Shown in pieces: positions 50,219-58,566 of a stretch of 64,000 nucleotides of DNA. Each line of letters starts with the position of its first letter. Within the stretch, counting starts at the first letter, position 1. The stretch covers positions 8,606,001 to 8,670,000 of the forward strand of contig NZ_CP060828.1 in the NCBI RefSeq assembly GCF_014489635.1. Reading direction: 5' to 3'. This stretch comes from Streptomyces roseirectus (GTDB lineage Bacteria > Actinomycetota > Actinomycetes > Streptomycetales > Streptomycetaceae). The translations under genes were made by a program, and so were the position numbers. The notes under the pieces were generated by a model. The model was not told the origin of the DNA. It searched no databases and worked only from the letters and a program-made list of their open reading frames with translations.

Positions 50219-51133
50219 ATGCCGCACATGCACGACCGGGCGATCGAAGCGGGCGCCGCCGAGATCGCACCACCGAACACCGCCCGCCGGGAACTGGCCG
50301 ACCGCTGCCGCACGGTCGCCGAGTCCCGCTGGTTCGCCCTCACCGTCTTCGCGGTGATCCTCCTCAACGCGGCGCTCCTCGGCGTCGAGACGTACACCGG
50401 GCTCGTCGCGCGCTGGCACACGGGGTTGCGGCTGGCCGAGCACGTCTGCCTCGCCGTGTTCACCGTCGAACTGCTGATCCGGCTCGCCGCGCACGCCGAC
50501 CGGCCCCGGGAGTTCTTCAAGGACCCCTGGAACCTCTTCGACCTCGCCGTCATCCTCACGACGTTCCTGCCGGTCGTCCGTGAGAACACGACGATCCTGC
50601 GGCTGCTGCGCCTCGCCCGCGTCCTGCGCAGCGCGAGGTTCCTGCCGCAGTTGCGGGTGATGCTGGTCGCGGTGCTGCGCAGCCTCCCCGGCACGCTGAG
50701 CTTCCTGCTGGTCGGCGCGCTGCTGCTGTACGTGTACGCCATGGTCGGCTGGGTGTTCTTCAGCCGCGAGGACCCCCAGCACTACGGCTCCATCGGGCGG
50801 GCCGTGCTGACCCTGTTCCTCCTGATGACCCTGGACGGCATCGGGGACGCGGTCCACAGCGGACTGGAGATCTCCCGCTGGAGCCTCGTCTACTACGCCT
50901 CTTACGTGCTGCTCGCCTCGTTCGTGCTCGTCAACGTCCTCATCGGCGTGGTGATCACCTCACTGGACGAGGCGCGGGACATGGAACGGGAGGCCGAACG
51001 GGAGGCACGCGGCCCGGAGCCGCACGCCCTGTCCGGCGACGACGCACTCCTCCTGGCCCGCATCAGCGCCGCCCGCCAGGCCCTCGACGACCTCGAACGC
51101 GACCTCGCGAGCAGCACCCGGGAGAGACCTTGA
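50219..51133 (+). CDS. Voltage-gated ion channel family protein (single-domain, NaChBac-like)
   Basis: A 304-residue protein with six membrane helices. S1 is WFALTVFAVILLNAALLGVE, S4 is TTILRLLRLARVLRSARF with four Arg spaced by three, the pore region is VLTLFLLMTLDGIGDAVHSG, and S6 is YVLLASFVLVNVLIGVVITS. The selectivity filter TLDGIGD differs from the TLESW of bacterial sodium channels. The C-terminal cytoplasmic helix is coiled-coil-like (LDEARDMEREAEREARG), fitting tetramer assembly. Gating and ion are unproven. The ATG at 50219 is preceded by CAAGG. Its stop codon lies within a direct repeat that also precedes the MarR gene. Confidence 0.85.
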   Translation: MPHMHDRAIEAGAAEIAPPNTARRELADRCRTVAESRWFALTVFAVILLNAALLGVETYTGLVARWHTGLRLAEHVCLAVFTVELLIRLAAHADRPREFFKDPWNLFDLAVILTTFLPVVRENTTILRLLRLARVLRSARFLPQLRVMLVAVLRSLPGTLSFLLVGALLLYVYAMVGWVFFSREDPQHYGSIGRAVLTLFLLMTLDGIGDAVHSGLEISRWSLVYYASYVLLASFVLVNVLIGVVITSLDEARDMEREAEREARGPEPHALSGDDALLLARISAARQALDDLERDLASSTRERP

Positions 51134-51157
51134 CCTGAACACAAGCCTTGACCTGAA
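51128..51157. repeat. Direct repeats of CCTTGACCTGAA ahead of the MarR gene
   Basis: CCTTGACCTGAA occurs at 51128-51139 and 51146-51157, period 18; the first overlaps the stop codon of the channel gene. Downstream GAATATAACTTGAGGTC adds an inverted AGGTC arm. It is a locally A+T-rich patch 63-92 bases before the MarR start, so an operator/promoter is likely. Confidence 0.6.
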
Positions 51158-51219
51158 TATAACTTGAGGTCCTACGGTCGAAGACGTCACCGACCGCACC
51201 GCACCCAGGGGGAACCGCC

Positions 51220-51696
51220 ATGACGGCCCAGCACCTCACCGACGCCGAACTCGCCGCGCAGCCCGTCGCCCACTGGACGGGCCTCGCCTACGAGGCGACC
51301 CTCGCCCACATCCGCGCCCACATGGCCGAACTCGGCACTTCCCAGCCGCAGTTCTGGATCCTGCGCAACCTCTCCCGCCACGACCTCTCGCCCGACGGCC
51401 ACGGCAGGACCATCCCGCAGCTCCGCGAGGCCATGGCCACCTACCTCCGCCCCGAGGACGACCTGGCCGCCGAGGCTGACCTCATGCTGGCCAAGGGCTG
51501 GCTCACTCGCGACGGCGAGGCGCGCCTGTGGATCACCGGGGCGGGCGAGGAGGCCCGCACGGAGATCCGGCGGCACGCCCCCGCCGTCCGCGCGCGGATG
51601 CACGAGGGCGTCGACGACGCCGACTACGTCACCACCGTCAAGGTGCTGCGGCGGATGATCCGCAACGCCGGCGACCCGGCCGGGGTCCTCGGCTGA
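51220..51696 (+). CDS. MarR-like winged-helix protein
   Basis: A 158-residue protein. A helical first part (WTGLAYEATLAHIRAHMAEL) precedes FWILRNLSRHDLSPDGHG and TIPQLREAMATYLRPEDDLA, then the wing LTRDGEARLWITGAGEEART, and a final dimerisation helix. It is MarR-like in order of elements but with a weak recognition helix, so the assignment is moderate. The ATG at 51220 is behind AGGGGGAACCGCC. Repeats upstream suggest autoregulation. It is convergent with the ABC ATPase gene of the metallophore-like operon, 9 bases apart. Confidence 0.72.
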   Translation: MTAQHLTDAELAAQPVAHWTGLAYEATLAHIRAHMAELGTSQPQFWILRNLSRHDLSPDGHGRTIPQLREAMATYLRPEDDLAAEADLMLAKGWLTRDGEARLWITGAGEEARTEIRRHAPAVRARMHEGVDDADYVTTVKVLRRMIRNAGDPAGVLG

Positions 51697-51705
51697 GAGC
51701 CCGTG

Positions 51706-53208
51706 TCACGCGCCCTGCAGACGCGCCGTCGTCCGGGTCAGCGCGGCCGTGAAGGGATGCGCCGGGGCGGTCAGGATCTGCCGCGCCGGGCCCGTCTCGA
51801 CGAGTTCCCCCGCGTCGAGGACCGCGATGCGGTGCGCGAGGGCGGCGGTGTCGAGGTCGTGGGTGATGAGGACGAGGGTGAGGTCGGGGCGGGTGCGCAG
51901 GAGGCCGGTGAGGGTGTCGAGGATGGTGCGGCGGGTCACCGGGTCGAGGGCCGAGGTGATCTCGTCGCACAGCAGGACACGCGGGTGGGCCAGCAACGCG
52001 CGGGCCAGCGCGGCGCGTTGGAGCTCACCGCCGGACAGGCCCGTCGGCTGACGGTCCCACAGGGACTCGGTGAGACCGAGGCCCGCCAGCGTCTCCCGCG
52101 CCTCCTCCCGCGCCGCCTCCGCGCCCGCGCCGCGCAGCCGGACCGCCGTGCGGGACACCTGGTCCAGGACCGTGCGGTGCTCGTCGAACGCGGCCCGCGC
52201 GTCCTGGAACACGTACTGCACGGCCGCGAGTTGGGCGCGCGAACGGTCACGGAGACTGCGGGGCAACCGGGCGCCGTCGAGCGTGACCTCACCGTCGTAC
52301 GCGCGGTGCAGGCCCGCCAGCGCGCGGGCCAGCGTCGTCTTCCCGCTGCCCGAACGGCCCACGACGGCAAGGCACTCGCCCTGGTGGAGGGTGAGCCGGG
52401 GGACACGCACGACGTCCGCCCGGCGGTGACGTGCCGTCAAGTCCCGGATCTCCACGACGGGTTCGCCCGGTGCCGTCTCCGGAGAGGTGAACGGCCGTGC
52501 CGCGTCGAAGAGTTCACGCGTCCAGGCGTGCCCCGGGGTCAGCCGCAGGCGGTCTGCGGGCCCCGACTCGACGACCCGCCCGGCGCGCATGACGTGCACC
52601 TCGTCCGCGAGGGCGCCGACGACGTCGAGGTCATGACTGAGGAGGACGACCGCGATGCCGCGCGCGGCGAGCGCGGCCAGCTCCTCCACCACCCGGCTCT
52701 TGGTCAACGCGTCCTGACCGGTGGTGGGTTCGTCGGCCACGACCACCCGCGCCCCGAGGAGCAGGGCCTGCGCGAGGGTGACGCGCTGCTGCTGGCCCCC
52801 CGACAACTGGTGCGGGAAACGCCGCAACAGAGGCTCGGCGTCCGGGAGTTGCGCGTCCCGCAGCGCGTCCAGGACCCGTCCCCGGCGCTCCTCGCGCGGC
52901 CGGGTGCGCGCGATGTCCCGCAGCAGCGCCGAGACCCGGCGGGCCGGGTTCAGGGCGGCCGCCGGATGCTGGGGAACGTACCCGGCGCGGTCGGCGGCCC
53001 GCACCTCGCCGGTCACCGCGGCGCCGGGCGGGAACTCGCCCAGCAGCGCCAGTCCCGTCGTCGTCTTGCCGCTGCCCGACGCCCCGACCAGCGCGGTCAC
53101 CCTGCCCGCGACGACCCGCAGGGACACGCCGTCGACGATCGCCCGGCCGCCGATCTCCACGCGCAGATCACGGAGTTCGGCCACGACTTCTTCGGCCCCG
53201 AGGCTCAT
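51706..53208 (-). CDS. Double ABC ATPase of an Opp/nickel-type importer
   Basis: A 500-residue protein with two complete ABC ATPases fused: domain 1 with Walker A LVGASGSGKTTTGLALLG, signature LSGGQQQRVTLAQAL and Walker B VVVADEPTTGQD; domain 2 with Walker A VVGRSGSGKTTLARALAG, signature LSGGELQRAALARAL and Walker B VLLCDEITSALDP. In Opp/Dpp/Nik importers these are usually two proteins (DppD, DppF), so this is a fusion. It would power the permeases encoded just upstream. The ATG overlaps the permease stop (ATGA). It is the last gene of the ten-gene operon. Confidence 0.9.
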   Translation of the reverse strand: MSLGAEEVVAELRDLRVEIGGRAIVDGVSLRVVAGRVTALVGASGSGKTTTGLALLGEFPPGAAVTGEVRAADRAGYVPQHPAAALNPARRVSALLRDIARTRPREERRGRVLDALRDAQLPDAEPLLRRFPHQLSGGQQQRVTLAQALLLGARVVVADEPTTGQDALTKSRVVEELAALAARGIAVVLLSHDLDVVGALADEVHVMRAGRVVESGPADRLRLTPGHAWTRELFDAARPFTSPETAPGEPVVEIRDLTARHRRADVVRVPRLTLHQGECLAVVGRSGSGKTTLARALAGLHRAYDGEVTLDGARLPRSLRDRSRAQLAAVQYVFQDARAAFDEHRTVLDQVSRTAVRLRGAGAEAAREEARETLAGLGLTESLWDRQPTGLSGGELQRAALARALLAHPRVLLCDEITSALDPVTRRTILDTLTGLLRTRPDLTLVLITHDLDTAALAHRIAVLDAGELVETGPARQILTAPAHPFTAALTRTTARLQGA

Positions 53209-54020
53209 GTACGCGCCTTCCCCTTCTCGCGGCCCGGCGCCGCCTTGCCGCGGTCGAGCGCCGCGTCGAACAGCAGATTCGTCCCCGTCGTCAGCGCGAC
53301 GATCAGCAGCGCGGGCACCACCACCGCCCAGGGCTGCACGAACAGCCCCGTCCGGTTGCGGTCCACCATCACCGCCCAGTCCGCCGCGTCCGGCGCGACC
53401 CCGACGCCCAGGAAGGCGGCCGTCGCCACCAGATAGAGGACGCCGGTGAGGCGCGTCCCCGCGTCGGCGGCCAGCGTCCGTACGCCCGAGCGGGCGACAT
53501 GGCCGACGGCGATCCGCCACCAGCTCTCGCCCTGCATGCGCAGCGCCTCGACGGCCGGCCGCGACGCGGTCTCCCCGGCCGCCGCCCGCACGATCCGCGC
53601 CGCGTCCGGCACGTTCACCGCCGCCACCAGCAGCGCCAGCCCCACCGCGCCCGGCGAGAACACGGCCGCCACCAGCAGGATCAGCAACAGCGACGGCACC
53701 GCGAGCAGGACGTCCAGCGGACGCATCAACGCCTCCTCCAGCCACCGCCGGTGCGTCAGCGCGCAGAACAACCCCACCGGCAGCGCCACCAGATACGCCA
53801 GCGCGGTCGCCGCGAGCGCCGTCACCACCACCGGCCGCCCGCCGTACAGGATCTGCCGGACGACGTCCCGGCCGACGAAGTCGGTCCCGAGCCAGTGCCC
53901 GCCGCCGAGCGTGAACGACGTGCCCCGGGGCCCCGGTTCACCCGCGAACAGCGGCCCGAACAGGGCCAGGACCAGCGGCACGGCGACGATGACCGCCCCG
54001 TACACGAAACGACGTCTCAC
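53205..54020 (-). CDS. ABC importer permease (DppC/NikC-like)
   Basis: A 271-residue permease with six membrane helices. The N-terminus RRRFVYGAVIVAVPLVLALF leads to the conserved start of the Opp-type inner domain, HWLGTDFVGRDVVRQILYGG. The coupling motif region is VRAAAGETASRPAVEALRMQ with a following GESWWRIAVGHV. It pairs with the second permease to form the channel. GTG is the start at 54020, overlapping the neighbour's stop (GTGA). Confidence 0.9.
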   Translation of the reverse strand: MRRRFVYGAVIVAVPLVLALFGPLFAGEPGPRGTSFTLGGGHWLGTDFVGRDVVRQILYGGRPVVVTALAATALAYLVALPVGLFCALTHRRWLEEALMRPLDVLLAVPSLLLILLVAAVFSPGAVGLALLVAAVNVPDAARIVRAAAGETASRPAVEALRMQGESWWRIAVGHVARSGVRTLAADAGTRLTGVLYLVATAAFLGVGVAPDAADWAVMVDRNRTGLFVQPWAVVVPALLIVALTTGTNLLFDAALDRGKAAPGREKGKART

Positions 54021-54979
54021 GCCGCCACCTCCGCCCGCGGCGCGAACCGGTGCGCCACCAGATCCGCCCCCAGATTCAGTACGACCGTCAGCACCCCGAA
54101 CACCACGGCGAGGCCCTGCACCACCGGCACGTCCCGCTCGGACACCGCGTTGAGCAGCACCGTGCCGAGGCCGGGCACCACGAACAGGGCCTCGACGACG
54201 ATCACCCCGCACAGCAACCAGTCGACCGTGCGCGCCAGTTGCTGCACGGCCGGCGCGAGCGCGTTGGGCAGCGCGTGCAGATACCGCACCCGCGCCTCCG
54301 GCACCCCGTACCGCCGGGCCTGCGCCACGTACGGCGAGGCCAGCGCCTCGACCATGCCGGCCCGCACCAGCCGCGACAGCGAGCACACCGGCCGCGCCAG
54401 CAGCACGAGCACCGGCAGCACCAGCACCGCCGGATGCGCGAGGAGATCCGTGCCGTAGCCGACGGCCGTCGGCGGCAGCCAGTCCAGGCGCAGCGCGAAC
54501 ACCGTCACGAGCAGCACCCCGAGCGCGAACTCCGGTACCGCGTACACCCCGAGGGTCACCGAACTCGCCAACCGGTCGAGGAGGCCGCCCTCGTGACGGG
54601 CCATCAGCACCCCGAGCCCGAACCCGGCCGGGATCAGCAGCGCCAGTGTCAGCGCCGCGAGCAGCAGCGTCGGTCCGAACCCCTCGGAGAGGTACGTGGC
54701 GACCGGCCGCCCGGAGACCAGGGACGTGCCCAGGTCCCCGTGCAGCAGCCCGCCCGCCCAGGTCAGCAGCCGCTCCCCGGCCGGCTGGTCGAGGTGCATC
54801 GCCTCCCGGATCGCCGCGATCCGCGCCGGATCGGGCTGATCGCCCGCGAGGGCGACCGCCGCGTCACCCGGCAGCGCCTCGGTGAGCGCGAAGACCAGCA
54901 GCACCACGGCCACGGTCTGCGCGACGCCGAGCAGCAGCCGCCGGACGACGAAGGAACCCAGAAAGGTCACGCGAGCCAC
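54017..54979 (-). CDS. ABC importer permease (DppB/NikB-like)
   Basis: A 320-residue permease: the N-terminal helix VRRLLLGVAQTVAVVLLVFA is followed by the extracellular loop with DQPDPARIAAIREAMHLDQP, as in the DppB family, and the coupling region RAGMVEALASPYVAQARRYG (E-A-x-x-x-x-Y-V-x-x-A-R), which is diagnostic. It forms the heterodimer with the DppC-like permease. GTG is the start at 54979; it lies 13 bases inside the 3' end of the binding protein gene. The gene is part of the metallophore-like operon. Confidence 0.9.
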   Translation of the reverse strand: MARVTFLGSFVVRRLLLGVAQTVAVVLLVFALTEALPGDAAVALAGDQPDPARIAAIREAMHLDQPAGERLLTWAGGLLHGDLGTSLVSGRPVATYLSEGFGPTLLLAALTLALLIPAGFGLGVLMARHEGGLLDRLASSVTLGVYAVPEFALGVLLVTVFALRLDWLPPTAVGYGTDLLAHPAVLVLPVLVLLARPVCSLSRLVRAGMVEALASPYVAQARRYGVPEARVRYLHALPNALAPAVQQLARTVDWLLCGVIVVEALFVVPGLGTVLLNAVSERDVPVVQGLAVVFGVLTVVLNLGADLVAHRFAPRAEVAA

Positions 54980-56526
54980 ACCTTGTCGAACCGCGCCCAG
55001 CCCAGCGTGTTGGCGGGCGCCTTGGTGTCAACACCCTTGACCTGGCGGCCCGTTCCGATGATCCAGTCCGCGAACCCCCACACCAGGAATCCGCCCTCGG
55101 TGTAGAGGCGGCGCTGCATCCGCGCGTACACGGCGGCGCGTTGCGCCGGGTCGGCCGTCGACTGGGCCTGCTGGTACTGGGCGTCGAAGTCCTTGTGCCG
55201 CCAGTGCGTCGCGTTGGTCGTCGAGTCGGTCAGCAGCCGCTGCGAGATGTGCGCCTCGATGGGCATCGCGCCGGAGCGGTAGCAGGCGAGGACACCGGAG
55301 TCGAGGATGTCGCTCCAGTACGAGTCCTTGCTGCCGACGCGCACCTCGACCGTGACCCCGGCCTGCTTCGCCTGGTCGCGGAAGATCCCGGCGGCCTCCG
55401 TGAACCCGGCCGCGACCTCCGACGTGTCCAGCGTGACCTTCAGGTCCGAAGCTCCGGCTGCCTTCAGCAGGGCTCGTGCCTTCGCCAAGTCCTGGGCGCG
55501 CTGCGGGAGATCGGCCGCGTAGTACTCGTACCCCTTGCCGAACAGGTCGTTGCCGACGACGCCCGCGCCCGACAGCGCCCCGTTCACGAGTTCCTGCCGG
55601 TCGGCGATGAGGAAGAACGCCTGCCGCACCCGGGGGTCGTCGAACGGCGGCCGGTCGGTCTTCATCGCGAACGCCTGCATCGCGCTGCCGCGCAGCCGCA
55701 CGATCTCGATCTGCCCGTGCCCCTCGTGCGCGCGGGCCGTCGTCGGGTTCAGCTCGTGCGCGTACTCGATCTGCCCGCCCAGCAGGGCGTTCACGCGCGC
55801 CGACTCCTCGTTCGCGACGACGAACTCCAGCTCGTCCAGGTGCGGGGCGCCCTCCCAGTAGGCGTCGTTGCGCCGGAAGACCGCCGAGCGGCCCGGCGCG
55901 AACGACACGAACCTGAACGGCCCCGACCCGACGGGCCGCTTGTCGAAGTCGGCCGCCTTGTCGGGCACGATGTACGCGCCGAACGCGGCGAGCACGTTGG
56001 GGAATTCGGCGGTCGGCCGCTTCAGCACGAACTCGATCGTCCGGGCGCCCGTCGCGCGGCTCGCGGTGAGGTCGATGGGCTCCAGGGACGCCTTCGCGCG
56101 GAACGCCTTCGCCGGGTCGGCGATGCGGCGGTAGCTGTAGAGGACGTCCTGCGCGGTGACCGGGCGTCCGTCGTGGAACTCGGCCTCGCGCAGCGTGACC
56201 TGCCAGCGGTCGAGGGTCTTGTTCGGTTCCCACTTCGCCGCGAGCCGGGGCTGGGCGGACAGGTCGGCGCCGTAGTCGGCGAGCTTGTCGTACTGCGCCT
56301 TGGCGCGGGCCGCGTCACCGAAGAGGTTCGCGAGGTGCGGGTCGAGGTTCTCGCTCGCCCCGCCGCCCGCGAACGCGGCCCGCAGCCGGCCCCCGCGCTT
56401 GGGTGAACCGCCGCCGCTGCCGGCGGACTTGCCGCCGTCGTCACCGCCGCACCCGGTGAGCGCCAGCGCGCCCAGCGAGGCCGCCCCCGCCGCGAGGAAG
56501 CCTCTGCGGCCCCAGGAGTCACGCAT
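54967..56526 (-). CDS. Opp/nickel-type extracellular substrate-binding lipoprotein
   Basis: A 519-residue family 5 binding protein. The signal SWGRRGFLAAGAASLGALAL ends in lipobox LTGC; the RRGFLA also fits a Tat signal. The mature protein shows LAAKWEPNKTLDRWQVTLRE and FHDGRPVTAQDVLYSYRRIA, the diagnostic part of SBP_bac_5, then FRFVSFAPGRSAVFRRNDAY and DPRVRQAFFLIADRQELVNG. It would capture a peptide-like or metal-chelate ligand. The ATG at 56526 is preferred to a TTG at 56541 because of GGGGA eight bases upstream. It precedes the permeases. Confidence 0.88.
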   Translation of the reverse strand: MRDSWGRRGFLAAGAASLGALALTGCGGDDGGKSAGSGGGSPKRGGRLRAAFAGGGASENLDPHLANLFGDAARAKAQYDKLADYGADLSAQPRLAAKWEPNKTLDRWQVTLREAEFHDGRPVTAQDVLYSYRRIADPAKAFRAKASLEPIDLTASRATGARTIEFVLKRPTAEFPNVLAAFGAYIVPDKAADFDKRPVGSGPFRFVSFAPGRSAVFRRNDAYWEGAPHLDELEFVVANEESARVNALLGGQIEYAHELNPTTARAHEGHGQIEIVRLRGSAMQAFAMKTDRPPFDDPRVRQAFFLIADRQELVNGALSGAGVVGNDLFGKGYEYYAADLPQRAQDLAKARALLKAAGASDLKVTLDTSEVAAGFTEAAGIFRDQAKQAGVTVEVRVGSKDSYWSDILDSGVLACYRSGAMPIEAHISQRLLTDSTTNATHWRHKDFDAQYQQAQSTADPAQRAAVYARMQRRLYTEGGFLVWGFADWIIGTGRQVKGVDTKAPANTLGWARFDKVWLA

Positions 56527-56554
56527 CTGTTCAGTCCCCAACTGTGTTCAGTCC

Positions 56555-57331
56555 TCAGGAAGTAGTGAGTCGAGCGATCACGTGCAGCCGGTCGGCGTCC
56601 GCCGAGGAACCCGGCAACAGGCCCTCCCGCCAAGGAGGTTCGGTCCGGGGGCCGGGCCCGTCGTGCAGTTCGAGCACGTCGAAGCCGTACGCGGCCAGCC
56701 GGTGGCGCAGCTCCAGCGGGAACAGCAGCCGCCACGCGGACCGCTGCTCGACCGGCCCGTCGTCGGTTTCCCAGACCCTGCTGCGGCGCAGGAGCTGAGC
56801 CGTGCGGTCGACGGTGAGCGTGGTCGTCGACCGGTACGAAACGCCCTGCCAGACGAAGGAGTTGACGCCCGGCGTGTCCAACAGGTCGGTCCGGCCCAGG
56901 AAGTACGCGCCGTTGCGCATCTCCGCGACGAACAGCCCGCCGGGGGCGAGCGCCCGCCGCACCGCGCGCAGGCAGCCGTCGAGCTGGTCGTCGGTGTGGC
57001 AGTACAGCAGCGCGCTGTCCAGGCACAGCACGGCGTCGAACTCGCCCGCCCCCAGGTCGAATCCGTGCAGGTCGGCCTCGACGTACGCGGGCCCGGGGTG
57101 GACGGTCCTGGCGTGCGCCAGCATCGCCTCGGACAGGTCGGCGCCCGTGACCGTGCGGCCCGCGCCGTGCAGGTACGCCGCGTCGCGCCCGGTGCCGCAG
57201 CCGAGGTCCAGGACGCACGGGCCGGCGCCGTGCCGGCGCAGGCAGTCCTCGGCCCAGCGCCCGGCCAGCCGCTCGGCGTCGGGGAAGCGGGCCTCGTACA
57301 GCGCGGGGTTGTCCGTGAGGAAGTTGCTCAC
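56555..57331 (-). CDS. SAM-dependent class I methyltransferase
   Basis: A 258-residue enzyme. Motif I is PCVLDLGCGTGRDAAYLHGA; the acidic TVTGADLSEAMLAHARTVHP follows, then FDAVLCLDSALLYCHTDDQL and LAPGGLFVAEMRNGAYFLG. The C-terminal part is typical of small-molecule methyltransferases. It may methylate a nitrogen, oxygen or carboxylate of the operon product. The start is GTG 57331, four bases after the MFS stop. No methyl acceptor can be deduced. Confidence 0.86.
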   Translation of the reverse strand: MSNFLTDNPALYEARFPDAERLAGRWAEDCLRRHGAGPCVLDLGCGTGRDAAYLHGAGRTVTGADLSEAMLAHARTVHPGPAYVEADLHGFDLGAGEFDAVLCLDSALLYCHTDDQLDGCLRAVRRALAPGGLFVAEMRNGAYFLGRTDLLDTPGVNSFVWQGVSYRSTTTLTVDRTAQLLRRSRVWETDDGPVEQRSAWRLLFPLELRHRLAAYGFDVLELHDGPGPRTEPPWREGLLPGSSADADRLHVIARLTTS

Positions 57332-57335
57332 CGGA

Positions 57336-58565
57336 TCACACCCCCGCCGGGGCGGCGGCCCGCGACTCGGACGGCAGCGAGCCCAGCCGGTACATCCACG
57401 CCACCCCCGCCGCCGACAGCAGTCCGAACACCGCGCAGCACACCCACGGCAGCCAGGCGGCGTCGCCCCGCTCCCCGGTGTCCATCGCCCACCCGACGAC
57501 CGCGTTGCCCACGGCCGCCGCGATGCCCGACACGACGTAGAAGATCCCGAAGTACGTGCCGGTCAGCTCGGGCCTGCCGAACCGGGGGATCAGCTCCATC
57601 ACGAACGGCTGCGCGACCATCACACCGAGGTACAGCAGCAGCGTCCCGACGAGCACCGGCAGCACCCGCAGGGCCACCGGACCGTCGGAGACCCCCGCGA
57701 CGACGGCCGGCGGCAGGAACCCGACGGCCATCACCCCGAGCCCCACCGCGATCCAACGCGCCCTGTTCCCGCGCTCCTTGAGCATGGCGGTGATCCGCAG
57801 TTGCAGCGCGAGGTTGGCGAGGGTGCCGACGAGGAACACGATGCCCGCGGCCCCGTCCCAGCCGGTCGCCCGGCGTGCCCCGTCCGGCAGCAGCAGGTAG
57901 AGCTGGTTCTCCAGGGTGAACATGCCGACCATCGCCAACGCGAAGGCCAGGAAGGCCCGTTGGCCCAGCACCTCGCGCCAGTCCCCGAGGACCGTGCCCT
58001 TGCTCGGCGCGACCTCGCGGGCGGGCAGCACCAGCGCCTGCGCGACGGTGAGGGCCGCGAAGATCCCGGCGGCGGTCAGCGCCGACGTCCGGAAGTCCAC
58101 CAGCAGCAGCGCGCTCCCCAGCAGCGGGCCGACCAGCGCGCCGGCCGTCGCGAACACGTTGAACAGCGCGAACGCCTCCGCCTTGCGCTCACCGGACTCC
58201 TGCGAGACGTACGCCCGCACGGCCGGGTTGAACAGCGCGCCCGCGAACCCGCTCAGCACGGACGCGGCCAGCAGCACCGGCAGGCTGTCTCCGAGCGCGA
58301 ACAGCGCGAACCCGACGGTCCGCAGCGCGCACCCGGCGATGATCACCCCGCGCGCCCCGAGCCGGTCGGACGCGGAGCCGCCGATGATGAACAGGCCCTG
58401 CTGGCTGAGGTTGCGCACCCCGAGGACCACCCCGACCACGGCGGCCGACAGCCCCAGGTTCTCCCCGAGGTGCGTCGCGAGATACGGGATCAGCAGGTAG
58501 AAACCGGTGTTGACGCCGAACTGGTTGACCAGCAACAACTGGACGGCGAGCGGGAATCGCCGCAT
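57336..58565 (-). CDS. MFS transporter, probable exporter
   Basis: A 409-residue protein with about 12 membrane helices. The loop 2-3 motif is GGSASDRLGARGVIIAGCAL, an MFS signature (G-x-x-x-D-R-x-G-x-R). The N-terminus begins MRRFPLAVQLLLVNQFGVNT. In metallophore loci, the MFS exports the finished compound (CntE in staphylopine systems); this is the likely role here. The ATG at 58565 begins one base after the stop of the epimerase-like gene (TGAGATG), so it is coupled. The substrate is inferred only from context. Confidence 0.85.
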   Translation of the reverse strand: MRRFPLAVQLLLVNQFGVNTGFYLLIPYLATHLGENLGLSAAVVGVVLGVRNLSQQGLFIIGGSASDRLGARGVIIAGCALRTVGFALFALGDSLPVLLAASVLSGFAGALFNPAVRAYVSQESGERKAEAFALFNVFATAGALVGPLLGSALLLVDFRTSALTAAGIFAALTVAQALVLPAREVAPSKGTVLGDWREVLGQRAFLAFALAMVGMFTLENQLYLLLPDGARRATGWDGAAGIVFLVGTLANLALQLRITAMLKERGNRARWIAVGLGVMAVGFLPPAVVAGVSDGPVALRVLPVLVGTLLLYLGVMVAQPFVMELIPRFGRPELTGTYFGIFYVVSGIAAAVGNAVVGWAMDTGERGDAAWLPWVCCAVFGLLSAAGVAWMYRLGSLPSESRAAAPAGV

Positions 58566-58566
58566 C

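Noticed and set aside
51148..51172. SoxR-like box (AACTTGAGG) before the MarR gene
   Set aside because: Only one arm matches CCTCAAGTT-AACTTGAGG; no SoxR gene is near and the pattern is better described as direct repeats.
53205..54386. Extended N-terminus for the DppC-like permease
   Set aside because: The extra 122 codons overlap the upstream permease gene antisense-like and are Gly/Arg/Ala-rich; the GTG at 54020 with GTGA overlap is the normal arrangement.
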